DNA of 64,000 bases, from the NCBI GenBank assembly GCA_029721435.1, contig CM056583.1:56046120-56110119 (forward strand), given 5' to 3'. Positions 45,120-56,280 of the stretch are shown here, one piece after another. Each line of letters begins with the position of its first letter. Position 1 is the stretch's first letter. A program made the position numbers and the translations under genes. This DNA comes from Gymnothorax reevesii. Taxonomy: Eukaryota > Chordata > Actinopteri > Anguilliformes > Muraenidae. Below the pieces are notes generated by a model. The model was not told the DNA's origin. It did not search any database and saw only the letters and a list, made by a program, of their open reading frames with translations.

Positions 45120-45324
45120 GTCCTGTTTTTTAATATTATTTTTGGGAGGATTTTTTTCCTTTATTTGATAGTTATACAGTGTCGTCGATAGACAGGAAGG
45201 TTGGGGAGAAGAATAGGGAAGACATACTGCAAATGACCCGAGCTGGAATCGAACCTGGGTCGCCGTGAGAAGGACACAGCCTTTATGGTGCGCACACTTA
45301 GACCGATGAGCCACCGGAGCAGCC
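45120..45324 (-). repeat. tRNA-derived SINE
   Basis: On the minus strand the head contains GTGGCTCATCGGTCTAAG (A box) and GGTTCGATTCC (B box, 45245-45255). Then come GCTCGGGTCATTTGCAGTAT, CTTCCTGTCTATCGACGAC and an A-rich end CAAATAAAGGAAAAAAATCC. This is a common teleost SINE layout. The acceptor stem does not pair well enough for a functional tRNA. Confidence 0.82.
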
Positions 45325-47534
45325 TATAGGGGACCCTTTTAAAAAAGCAAACATAGGGAAAATCCTATCCCAATTTAGATCTTATAGTGAAGGGAAAACA
45401 CGCACCTCAGCTGACGAACAGTAGCCAAATCGGTGCCTCTCAGAACAGGGGATAAGTAATTATCTGAAGTTCAGAGTACTGAATAAGACATTCTGTCGAA
45501 AAGTCACCTGCACAATAATAAATTGCCAAAGTAATCGTGTGCTCCAGTATTTCTTTCTTTGACTATATTTATATCTTTATTGAGTATGTTTCCAATTACT
45601 TGATTTACTCTCTTAACCCTTTACCCCCTTTTTTTTTAATCGGCAGGACATTGTGTCTCACCATGGGTACAGACATGTTGGGCAGGTGATCAGTAAATTG
45701 AAAGTTTAACCATCCTGAATGTCAAATATGTATGCTTATGGCTGCTTTGAACCTAACCCAAACCTTTTCACAACTAGAAAAAATGATTCTCAGGAAAACG
45801 TGGGAAGGAAAGGGTAAAACTATGAATTATGAGTACAACCAAACTACTGGAACCTATTGAAAATTTTTTAAACCTGCTGAGTAGAGTGGAAGTGGACCTC
45901 TCGCTATTGACAGCTTCCCACAACAGCCATGGGGTTGGACACCCACACACTAGCAGGGAAAAGAGGCAGTATGCGGGAAGTGAGGACCTACCAGACTGCA
46001 GCTGGCGACAGCTGTTGGCATGCCAGTGGTTGGCAAATCAACAGGCTCACAAACAGTACAAACATTCATCGACTGCTGGTAGTCATCCACAACTGTAGTG
46101 CTGATTTTTAGAACACTGACAGATTGACAGTTGTGCTGCCAGAGGCCAACTACAGTAATAGCTGAGTATAGGAGCAAAAAAGGATCTCTTTGATCCATGA
46201 TGCCCATGAAACATGTTATGATAAGGCAGAGAATTGCTGGACAAACATCAGTCACATGACCCTTATCAGCGTGGCCAACTTCCTGCTGGTGCCTCATTCA
46301 CTCATGGCCGACAAATAGCTACATGATCATTGTGTTTTAGGATACACAATTCTGGAGTGAATTTTGCAATTATTTCTTGCTTGGGAATAATTTTATATCT
46401 TTGCTATTCTTAAGCTTAAGCCTCTCCATGAAGCTAAGTGGAAGTAAATATTATTTTGTAACGTAGGAAATTGTTTATATTTTAAGTTATGCAAAGCATA
46501 CAATCACAAAAACAGTAAACAAAAAAAACATCTTTAAGGGCACTTTAAGAGATAAATGTGGAATGAAAACAGGCTGCAACAACGTACTAAATAAAAGCAG
46601 AAAATGTACTTTTCTTGAAACATTCAGACCCAGAGTGTCAGGATTAATAGGCCTATTAGGCTAGCACCTTTTATAAGCCCAGAGCACCATGGAGTCTTCA
46701 AATGATGTATGTGCATGTTAGACGAGGGTCAATGACAGGTGAGTGTGATGGAGCAACACTACACAGCACTGCAGTAATGGAAAATGACCACACAAAAGAA
46801 GGACATCACACTGCTGTCAAGCAGATGGTGAATTGAAAATCAATCGCATCAGCACAAAATGACAATACGTGATTGATGAAAAGGTGACAGGATGTTGGAC
46901 CAAAGATCACGCAAAACTGAATTAAGTCACCGTTTCTGGGGGACAGCCATCACCTATTAAGATTGAAAGCTGCTTAATTAAATTAAAAGAAAGGAACAAA
47001 TAAGGTTACAAACATGGCCTTGCATCTCTCTCTTTCAACTATCAACAGTGTTTAAAATATTACCTTAATGATTGCTGAATTATTATTATTTTCTTCCTTA
47101 GAAATCAACTTAACACCATTCAATAATATTTCTAACAAATCAACTTAACAACTTAAAATAATATCACTAATACCAGTTTAATATTTCTATTTTTAAATGT
47201 GTCACTTTCACAAAATATTTATAATCTTCCCTCAGAAAAATTCCACAGTGTAGTGCGTAACTTGATGACTATGTATTATAGAGGCAAATTCTTTGAAATT
47301 ATATGCCGTCACTCATGAATATAAATTCTCTGTGAACTTTCTTGCCCTTGCATATAAAAACACCACATTAGTGTGCAGTGATAATCAGACACAACAAAAT
47401 GAAGATGAATCAGAAGCCCAGTACTATTCAGGTATCAATTTCATGAAATATGGAATCATATTAATGAAAATAAGTAAACAGACAACAGTGTATCGTAAAA
47501 ACAAAAGTAATGTGGTTTTTTTTTGAGAGAGAGA
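45325..47534. other. No gene recognised
   Basis: Near 45615-45816 the ends TTAACCCTTTACCCCC and GGAAAGGGTAAAA hint at a further piggyBac-like MITE, too decayed to call. Open frames of up to 115 codons at 45829-46297 are unrecognised. Confidence 0.4.
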
Positions 47535-48010
47535 GATAAAGTCAAAATCTCGTGTGGCCACCTTTTGCTTTAATAACAGCTTTAAATCTTTCAAGCATAG
47601 TTTTCTCATATTTATTTATTTCCTCTCTCATTAAACCATTCCATGTGGTTTGAAAGAAATTCTTACAATGTTACGATGGATTTGCTCAATTGGACTAAGG
47701 TTCTTGACTTTGAGCAGGCCAGGTCACACTTTTTTTGTCACCAGATGTTTCTTTCCGACTGACATAATTCTTGCACAACTTAGAATTACAACTTAGAGTG
47801 TTTTGGGTCATTATTTTGTTGAAAATAAAATCCCTGACCAATCACTCTCTTTCCAGAGGGCAATGCCTGCCTCAAAAGGATCCTGTGATACTTCTTTTGA
47901 ACCATGATTCTTACAACTGACCATCAGATGTAGTTTTGCATAATAACGTTGCCTCAAACCAATTTACACTATTTTTTTGCATCAATAATCATGGAATAAG
48001 CCTTCAAACA
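47535..48010 (-). pseudogene. Tc1-like transposase relic
   Basis: Minus-strand blocks are GRHCPLERE...LVRDFIFNKIMTQNT (decayed from FIFQQDNDPKHT), SKLCKNYVSRKETSGDKKSV, TWPAQSQEPLSPIEQIHRN and ERFKAVIKAKGGHTRF. This is a Tc1 lineage with the SKLCKNYLE motif. The second catalytic Asp is lost; the PIE Glu remains. Frames are broken in several places. Confidence 0.8.
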
Positions 48011-48289
48011 TGTATTCAGGGTATGCAAGAGTCAAAAAAAATTGTGACACTATTCAGTTGTTATAAAAAATGTATGTTTTCAGTATTTTAGTTTATTGCC
48101 CATATTTTCCCTCAATATACTGGGAACAGTTTTTCCTTTTTCATTCCCTACAACAGTATTTTTCAATAAATATTTACCAAAACACTATAGACTATAGTGA
48201 TATATTCGGACCCCTTTTAGACAGAAGTGGTGTTGTATAATCATCACTGCACACTACTGTTTACCTATACATACCCATGCACATACATC

Positions 48290-48568
48290 CATGCATGCAC
48301 ACACACATACACACAACTGTCACACAGGCATGCACCATGCGCACACAGACACTCTATTACTCAGTCTCACGCATGCGCGCGCACACATACACACATACAT
48401 TCACACTCCCTCTCTCTGTTTCTCTCACACACACACACTCCCTCTCTCTGTTTCTCGCACACACACACACACACTCCCTCTCTCTGTTTCTTGTTTCTTA
48501 CAGACACACACACACACACACACACACTTCCCCTCTGTTTCTCGCACACACACACTACCTCTCTGTTT

Positions 48569-48611
<43 letters not shown>

Positions 48612-48710
48612 CCTCTCTGTTTCTCTCACACACACGCACACACGCACACAAATGCACACACACAAATGCACACAAACACACGCACACGCACACACTCCCT
48701 CTCTCTGTTT

Positions 48711-48743
<33 letters not shown>

Positions 48744-48830
48744 CCTCTCTCTGTTTCTCTCACACACACACGCACACACATGCACACACACACACACTCC
48801 CTCTCTCTCTCTCTGTTTCACACACCAGCT
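48290..48830. repeat. Compound CA / CTCCCTCTCTCTGTTTCTC repeat
   Basis: Nine copies of a 15-20 bp unit related to CTCCCTCTCTCTGTTTCTC (from 48406, 48438, 48474, about 48529, 48555, 48608, 48694, 48741 and 48797) alternate with CA runs of 8 to 40 bp, some containing CACGCACA or AAATGCACA. All long frames here on both strands are artefacts. Confidence 0.95.
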
Positions 48831-49562
48831 GCAGTGTGGTTCTCTGCAGAGCAGTAGTACAGCACTGCACACTCATTCCTTATGCATGATGCCGACTCTG
48901 CACATGAGCAGGATTCCCCCCACAACTCCATCCCTGCAGCTGCCTGCTCTGGGGTTCCCTCCATACAGCAGCGGCGGCTCCCACACAGCCCCTCTCAGGT
49001 GACACTTCCCCCTGCCCTGGGGCTCAGCATGCTGTACTGAAGGTAATGGAAATTAGTGCTTTATTCTCCCTCCAGCTCTATCTAATCTCTAAGATAGTGA
49101 ACAAGAAAACAGGAAACTGCAAAGTGAGAAAATACTGAGCCCAAATCCCCAAAGCCACAGCCAACGAGGTTAAACAAACAAATGGATGAAAGAACTTAGT
49201 TGGAAAATATCTATCCCAACACAATGCCAAAAGACCGTGCCAGTGTCGCACATGAATATTTGGACGGCCTTTTAATCTACTGGATGCATTTAAATGTCTT
49301 TTTCATGCTGAGCAGGTAAACAGCATGTAAAAAACATGACCCATAGTTTTAATTAATTACTTAAATGTGCGCTGAGCAGATTAATGACTGGAGATAGATA
49401 GCTTTAATATGTCCGGCCATCTGAATGTGTGACCTCACACACACACGTATCCCTTTAATTCTCAAATTATTTTAGCTCATATGCCGTCTCCCAATCAGCA
49501 CAATTTTGTGTATTAGCTTGTCAATAAAACTGAGAATCTTTAACCACAGAAAATCTTTGTCC
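48831..49562. other. No gene recognised
   Basis: Non-coding DNA after the compound repeat. Confidence 0.45.
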
Positions 49563-49919
49563 AACCCCAATTCTAAAATAGTTGGGACGAAGTGTAAATT
49601 GTGAATAAAATCAAAATGCTATGACGTTCAGATCACGAGCCAATATATTTACAATAGAACAGAGATAACATTTCAAATGTTGAAACGGAGACATTTTATA
49701 TTTTTATCCACAAAATTAGCTCATCTCAAATTTTCTGGCTGCAACAGGTCTCAAAAAAGTTGGGACACAGGCACAAAAGGGCTGAAAAAGCTATTTATAT
49801 ACAAGAGAATCAGCTGAAAGAACATTTAGCAAGTAATTACATTAACTGGCATCAGGTGTGTATCATGATTGGCTATAAAAAGGGATGTCATAGAGAGGCT
49901 GAGTCTCTCAGAAGTAAAG

Positions 49920-50763
49920 ATGGCCAGTGGCTCTCTAACCCGTGAAAATTGTGGAATACTTTAAAAACGATGTTCCTCAACATCAAATTGCAAAGGCTTT
50001 GAAGGCATCATCATTGACAGTGCATAGTATCATCAAAGATTCAGAGAAACTGGAAAAATCTCTATGTGTAAGGGACAAGGCCGAAGAACTTTACTGGATG
50101 CCCGTAATCTTCGGGCCCTCAGACGCCACTGCATCACTCACCAGCATGATTCTGTCATTGTCTTTACAAAATGGGCCCAGGAATACTTACAGAAACCACT
50201 GTCTGTAAACACAGTCCGTCATACCATCCACAGATGCCACCTAATACTCTATCATGGAAAAAGGAAGTCATTTTTAAGCATGATCCAGAAACGCCACCGT
50301 GTTCTGTGGGCCAGGGCTCATTTAAAATGGACTGTAGCAAAGTGGCGAGGTGTCCTGCGGTCAGATGAGTCCAAATTTGACATTCTTGTTGGAATCATGG
50401 GCATCGTGTCCTCCGGGCTGAAGAGGAGGAAGACAACCCCTCCTCTTATCAGTGTTCAGTTCAAAAGCCAGCATCTCTGATGGTATGGGGATGCATTAGT
50501 GCATATGGCGTGGGACACCTGCATATTTTAAAAAGCACCATGAATGCCGAAAGGTATATAAAGGTTATAGAACAACATATGCTTCCCTCCAGACAACATC
50601 TATTCAAGGGAAGGCCTTGTGTATTTCAGCAGGACAATGCAAAACCACATACTGCAGCTATTACAACAGCATGGCTTCGTAGTAGAAGAGTCCGCATGCT
50701 GAACTGGCCTGCCTGCAGTCCTGATCTTTCACCGATTGAGAACGTTTGGCGCATAATTAAATC
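49920..50763 (+). pseudogene. Tc1-like DD34E transposase, main part (broken)
   Basis: ATG at 49920 starts MASGSLT. Successive blocks, changing frame, are [68 protein letters not shown] text, [45 protein letters not shown] and [16 protein letters not shown]. All three catalytic acids can be found, and 34 residues separate the second Asp from Glu. At least three frameshifts and an early stop make it dead. It is interrupted just after ENVWRII. Confidence 0.92.
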
Positions 50764-51933
50764 ATTGACGGATTTTTTAATAATCACGGAATATTTTGAA
50801 GGCCATCCATCATTTTGACAGAATTTAATTCACACCCCAGGTCCAATTGGTTGTGGGTGTCATATTATCTCAAGCATTGTCTTTGATCTGTATGACAGAG
50901 ATGCCAAGACCACGCATTCGGCGTAGGTCTCACGCGTTTTTTAGGCTTATTCACCATAGTCTGTAATTATTCAATGAACGCTTATTAATGAGATTCTCAT
51001 TCGGAATTAAAATACTTGTGCATTGAAGTTTCAGTTTCACTTGCGTGAAGGTGGACCTCGCTATGGAAAGCGATTATTGGATTGGAAACAACGCATGTGT
51101 TTCATGATCGTTTAAATTGTTTAAATGAGATAAGACGATTTGAAAAGTCTTTATGCAATTCCATTGCTTTCAATCCTTCAGTAAAGACAAGCGTGAGAAT
51201 TCCCGAGTCATAATCAATCTCCATGTCACTAGTAGGGAAATCCACCGTAATGCATGTGAAATTGATTAACTTAATGTGCAATGACTTGAAGTCCGCGAGT
51301 GAATTTCTTCAATTCGCGTTGATTGAATAATTGCTGACTACGGCACAGTAACGTAAGAGGCGAGAGACTCAAGCCGAATGCGTGAGACTTGGCATCTCCG
51401 GCATGATCCTGTATTCCTCATATTTTTGTAATAATTTTGCTCTTCATTTGTAAAATATGCTGTTCTGCTGCCGGTAGATGATTGGTCATATGCTAAAAAT
51501 GCCGTCTCTGTTATGTGGACACGCAGATATGTAGGTGGGGAAAGCCGCGGTTGACATAATGAGTTGATAAGCAGCTTTGTAGGACTGCTTAGCGAGACTG
51601 CGGTTGTTAGGCTAAGTGAAGCCCAGCAATAAGTGAAAGGATTGTTCATTTGCTCACTGTTACTGTGTGGGGGGAGAAATCATTTGTGATGTTTTATAAA
51701 GTTCATACAGCAGTAAGTACGAAAATCCACGCAGTGCTTAACACAGTGGGCAATGTGTAGCTAGATGAATCACTCTTGGCATTAGCTAATGCGTAATCTA
51801 TAAATTACTCAGTTTATTTTATAAAAAAAAAAGATTATCATTTTGAAAAATAAAATTACAATGATGGATAATAATAATGTATGACAGAATTTTTATGCCC
51901 CACAATCAGAAAGTGTAACGCGACTTCCGGTCA
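50764..51933. mobile_element. 1.17 kb insertion inside the Tc1 transposase
   Basis: This stretch separates ENVWRII from QRRPKTLQQLEAG, which are only about 8 residues apart in the family. Outer termini were not resolved; the words TGACAGAATTT near 50817 and 51892 may be relevant. It contains the inverted-repeat element at 50898-51398. Confidence 0.65.
50898..51398. mobile_element. 501 bp inverted-repeat element
   Basis: The left arm is GAGATGCCAAGACCACGCAT with TCGGCGTAGGTCTCACGCG. The right arm, reverse-complemented, is GAGATGCCAAGTCTCACGCA with TTCGGCTTGAGTCTCTCGC. Arms are about 39 bp. No coding frame and no clear target duplication. Superfamily unassigned. Confidence 0.7.
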
Positions 51934-52000
51934 AAGGAGACCCAAAACTCTCCAGCAGCTGGAAGCCGGTATTAGACAAGAGTGGGATCAAATTCGTAAA
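51934..52000 (+). pseudogene. Tc1-like transposase C-terminal part
   Basis: Reads QRRPKTLQQLEAGIRQEWDQ then IR in one open frame. This matches the segment expected right after [12 protein letters not shown] in the same Tc1 lineage as 49920-50763, so it is the displaced end of that gene. Confidence 0.78.
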
Positions 52001-52030
52001 AAAAAAGCTGTTGGTGTGCAAAGAATGTGA

Positions 52031-54512
52031 AACTTTGTGTCAGTTGCAAGACTAGGACAGGGTTGCAAAGTGGCCGACACCTACAACTAGCCTTGAAATT
52101 ACAAGCTGCTTCATCACACTGGCCTGTTTTTGCTTTCCCATGAGGCACCCAAGGTGAAGCCATTAATAGAACATTCAGGACAACATCACACTCTGGAAAT
52201 ATACAATGATAAATATCATTCTACGCATTGCAAATTACAATGTTTATATTTCTACCTCAGCATTACCCCATAAATTGCTATTAAAACTACATAATTTGCA
52301 TACTTGAGATAGTAATGAATAATGATGTGCAAATAAAGCCACATTACAACACAGATAATGGCTAAATATGATGTATACAGAAGAAGCAATGTTTACACTT
52401 GGACCAGTGAACATTACTATATGAAACGTTCCAACAATGGGTTCTCATATTAACATATTCGAAGAGAATCCAGAGTATTCCAGGAGTAATCCATAAATTA
52501 AAGTTCCAGAGTACTGATGCATGTATGACAAAAGGAATAAGGGATCTAGCGTTCATTACGAAAGGCATTAAGCGGTAATGAGGGCCTGCCATCTTTGCAG
52601 AAATTTGGATTACACACTTTTGTGCTCAGACATATGCAGGGCAATTCCACAAATGAGAGTGTGACTGTTATCACTGCCAAAGCACCATTAAATTACAGCT
52701 ATTTGGTGGAAAGTTTTTGCCAGTTTCCAACACTTGATCTCACTAAACAGGGGCCAGTCCCCCAGGACCAATGTGGGGGTTAAGGGCCTTGATCCATCGA
52801 CCTTTTAGATCCCAGTTAAGCACTTTAGCCTCTGTTTCTCTTGAGCCCCACTCATTACGCACCAGCGACCTATTAATGGCTGGACACCCATAGATCTGCC
52901 TGTGGCTGCAAATGAAGTGGCTTCTGCAGGACAAGTGCTTCTCAGTTGCTATAGCCTTAGCCTATAGATTGTGATATGATGAGGTGCAGCAGCTGACAGT
53001 ATGTGCTTTTCAGGAGGAAAGGATGCACTTATTTCAGCTCTCCCAAATTGAGAAGGATGGCTGCAGCAAAGCGCACTAATGATGACACAACTGGGAATTC
53101 CAAATTGAGTGGGGGACGGGGGGAAAATTGGTTTAGGATTTCCAAGTAGGGAGGCACCTGGGGGGGGGGGGGGGGGGTAGTTTGCAAAAACCCCACATGC
53201 ATTGTTCACCCAACGAATGTGTATCTTTAATGCCCTTCGCAACATGCTCTACTGCCCATTTAGGAGTCTGCAGACCAGGACGTGCACTCTTTTGCAGCAC
53301 AAAATGGGAGCTGCCATTTACCACCAAGCTGTCTTTGAATTGAGCTGGCAAGAACCTGAGGAAGACACTTCCTGTGTGGCTAAACAAACAGTCACCATTG
53401 ATCTCTGAGGCTTCTGAAGTATAGCGACAGTTGAATAACTTGGTTGGCCTGGGAAAATATCCAGCTGCACTAAGAGATCATATTTCAAGAGTGTAGCTGT
53501 CTACCTTGCTCTGGGAAAGAAAAATGTAAAAAAGAAAAAAAAAAACTATCAAAAAGTGGTGATACAATACATTTCAAAATAATGGATAGCTGTATGATAA
53601 TGAGTTTATGATTGAAAATAAACAATATCCAGAGTTTATTTAGAAGTTGTAGATATTTTTATGTTTGACCACTAATTAGATTGACTGAAGTGCCTGCCAT
53701 CTTATTCTTTTTTTATATTGCTCAGAAGCAATATGCATAAACCTGACTTACACAAGGTATTTCCACACGCAAGGGTCTCTACCTGTCTCTATACATCAGC
53801 ATAAATGTCTAAACTCCAAATGAAAATGCAAATAAAAGGGAAACATCTGCAGTATGCTTAGAAAGGCTTTGCTTCTTGAGCTAGCTGTCATATGCGTCTC
53901 CTAGCACATTTCATGTATTACTTCCTAAGCTGGGCCGCAAGCGCACAGAGTACAAGAATCATCCATTTTTCTGCAGGTGTTGCAGCTGACTGTGGGGAGC
54001 AGTGGCGTTTTCGCTGATTCCAGTGCGAGGATCAGCAGGCTTTATGACCAGCATTATTGTGCCTGTACCACATTGCCCTTCTGCCCAGCGGGACATACAC
54101 CGCCTATCATTGTCCAATCTCCATTCAGGCTGAAAATCTCTTTTTCATCAAGTACACACTTAGTGTTTCTAAGAAACAAATGAATTACATGGGAGGCATC
54201 ACAGCTCAAAATTAACGTCAATAAATGACACTCCCGTTAACGATATACTATTATAAAAATTTGATGTGGCAATACCTTGCAAAGCGCTATGCTGAGGCGC
54301 GCAGGATGCTTGGCACATGTTTGATATATGAGCTCGTGGGAATATCATAAATTCATAATTCATTAATGGTTACAAAATTATTAATTACAAATGAGAGGGA
54401 TCACCATAAACAGCTAGATTTAAGAGAAGACAGACAAGTCAATGAGTATTTGTACAGAGACACCATTTTCATCATTTTGACTCAGTATATGTGATGTCCT
54501 GATGCTGAAAGA
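52031..54512. other. Mostly unassigned; one repeat fragment
   Basis: 52720-52870 contains GGGCCAGTCCCCCAGGACC, AATGTGGGGGTTAAGGGCCT and GATCCCAGTTAAGCAC, words of a common fish repeat. An 18-base G run lies at 53160-53177. The rest is non-coding. Confidence 0.45.
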
Positions 54513-54811
54513 TGTTAAAAAGGGTGCCAGGAGACTGATCGAAAAGGACCTGAGTGCAAGAATGTGATTTTATTAAATAAAGAAAGTGAACAAATAACAA
54601 AAACACAAAACTAAACAGGGATAACAAAAGTGTCACAGTCTAAGGCTACCAGCCAGTGAAGGGGAAAACTGAACTTTAAATAGACAAAGAAATGATATCC
54701 AACTGGTGTAATCCAGGTATACTGATTAGGGAAGCACAGAGAAGGTAATTGGATAATTGAATGAAGGCAGGTAGCCATTAGTCCTGAATGCCCAGGGGGG
54801 AGGGCATTACA
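54513..54811 (-). mobile_element. Solo LTR-like sequence, minus orientation
   Basis: On the minus strand it runs from TGTAATGCCCTCCCCCC to TTTTTAACA (TG...CA). It contains TCTATTTAAAG as a TATA-like box and AATAAAATCACATTCTTGC as polyadenylation region, followed by CACTCAGGTCC. This is the layout of fish gypsy-type LTRs. No 5 bp duplication is visible. Confidence 0.55.
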
Positions 54812-54859
54812 GTATACCACCACAATCCATTTAAAATGAATCATTTTAGTTTTTCTTGA

Positions 54860-55160
54860 AGAATGAACTTTCAGCTTTAACTTAAGGGTTTTGCCAAAAA
54901 ATATGCGTGTACGATGAAGGAATTGTAACTATTTTGAATTATTGTCCCACCAATTTATGGGCTCAAAAGTATTTGAACAAACAAGCATATATTAAATTGT
55001 AATATTTAATACTTGGTTGCAAATTCTTTAATACTTGGTTCAATGCTAGGTTCTGTCCTAATGATAACCTCCCCAGCCTTCACTGCAGCTGTATTCACTC
55101 CTACAGAGTAACTCTTGCGTAAACTGTTAAAGTGCCAGTAAATACCTTGCATGTGCTTTT
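54860..55160 (-). repeat. Tc1 3' fragment, minus orientation
   Basis: Contains CCCACCAATTTATGGGCTCA, AAAGTATTTGAACAAAC and AATACTTGGTTGCAAATTCT, the reverse of a Tc1 3' region from the lineage with the PIEHAF motif (see 39668). A short duplication repeats AATTCTTTAATACTTGGTT-type words. Confidence 0.7.
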
Positions 55161-55259
55161 TAAAAAAAATATTAAAAATATTTAAAAAATATTTGACCAA
55201 AAATTACCTTAGGAAATGCAATTTTTCAAAAAAGGGTTTCCTGGTCTTAAAATAGATCG

Positions 55260-55800
55260 GCTAGATTATGTACCGCGCAAAGCATTGTGGGTCGAAATTG
55301 CGCACTGTAAACAAAGACGGCGTCGCACGGACGAAAAAGAAGACAGACAGGAACGTTTTTGGAGAATGTGGAGGCAAACACGATAAGCAAAACATAATTC
55401 AAAACAAAGTCGCAGGAACCTGCCTCTTTCTCCTGCTTTTGAGTGAGCCTTGCAAACATAGGCATGGCATTTCTGGTATGTTTGGGTGGTTTTAATGTCT
55501 CTAGAGGCACAAAGCTGGCACCTTTGTGGCTGGGGAAGAGATTGGGCAAGCGGCTGCGAGAGCGGCTGGGCAAGCAGATGGGGAAGAGGGAGCAAGGCAC
55601 AGAGAAAGTTCTATATGTGTGCTTTTTGGAAGATATGATATATTGCTTAGTCTTGACAGCGGGGTTCGTGTAGCAAGAGGGCACAAGGAACGAGAAAGTG
55701 GCAGGTTCCCGTTACCACCTTTAGTTTATTTGGAAGGCAAGTTTCACCTGGGGTGGAGGGGGAGTGTGAGAACTTTACTGCATAGCGGATCGGCGCATAT
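55260..55800. other. GC-rich, promoter-like block of unknown origin
   Basis: Features are AAAGCATTGTGGGTCG, then AAACAAAGACGGCGTCGCAC, elevated CpG, and repeats of GGGCAAGCGGCTGCGAGAGC / GGGCAAGCAGATGGGGAAG. Overlapping open frames of 60-145 codons on both strands have no recognised domain. It could be the 5' region of a transposon gene or a processed fragment. I do not know. Confidence 0.35.
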
Positions 55801-55869
55801 AGGCATTTTTTTTCTTAGTGAAAATGGTCATAGCGTAGGAATGGCTTGTCCAACTTTCATAACATTTTA

Positions 55870-56280
55870 GAAGTTTTCTTAAGGTCCACATATCCATCAT
55901 CTTTGAAAATCTGAAACAAAAAGTCAATTTAAACTTGAATTTTGAAATTTCAACATCAGTTTTCCTCCTGAAGTTGTCATCCTACATGAAAAATGACCCA
56001 TTTCCGCCGATCTACTAGAATGTTTGGATGTTATTCCCATGTCTCAAGTTGGTCTTTTTGAGATACTGACCAAAATGTGGTTTTCACCTTTGGATGATGT
56101 TGACCTTGACCTTTGACGTAATTAAACAAAAACGCAGAGGTCAGTAGACCAATCCATGCAAAATGAAGTGGTGTTCAGGAGTGGTTTGGAGCCCGATTTC
56201 CAATGGATCACACGTAAAAGTGAAAGAAAACCTTGAGGGATGAACTGTAAATGCAAGAACTCCCCCTTAGGGGTTACAAA
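55870..56280 (+). repeat. Hairpin-class dispersed repeat
   Basis: Contains TTTGAGATACTGACCAAAAT, GTGGTTTTCACCTTTGGATG, GACCTTGACCTTTGACG, GTCAGTAGACCAATCCATGC, and CTTGAGGGATGAAC, closing with a remnant hairpin CCCCCTTAGGGGTT. In this member the hairpin sits at the 3' end. Confidence 0.6.

Larger units (their letters stand above)
49563..52030 (+). mobile_element. Tc1-like transposon split by a 1.2 kb insertion
   Basis: The left terminus AACCCCAATTCTAAAATAGT plus TGGGACG and the inner repeat CTCAAAAAAGTTGGGACA mark a fish Tc1 lineage with AAAAGTTGGGAC ends. Transposase blocks run to 50763 and resume at 51934. The intervening 50764-51933 is foreign. The right terminus is not recognised. Confidence 0.75.

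Noticed and set aside
45245..45314. tRNA gene on the minus strand
   Set aside because: A and B boxes are present but the stems do not pair and a SINE body with an A-rich tail follows; it is a SINE head.
45615..45816. A third piggyBac-like MITE
   Set aside because: TTAACCCTTTACCCCC and GGAAAGGGTAAAA are suggestive, but the right TTAA is absent and the inverted match covers barely 12 bp.
48227..49002. Overlapping open frames of 105-241 codons on both strands
   Set aside because: They are translations of CA and CT simple repeats (His-Thr, Ser-Leu, Cys-Val runs) without any domain.
55247..55684. 145-codon minus-strand frame
   Set aside because: Lies in a GC-rich block where five frames overlap; Pro/Ser-rich composition follows from GGGAAG-type repeats.
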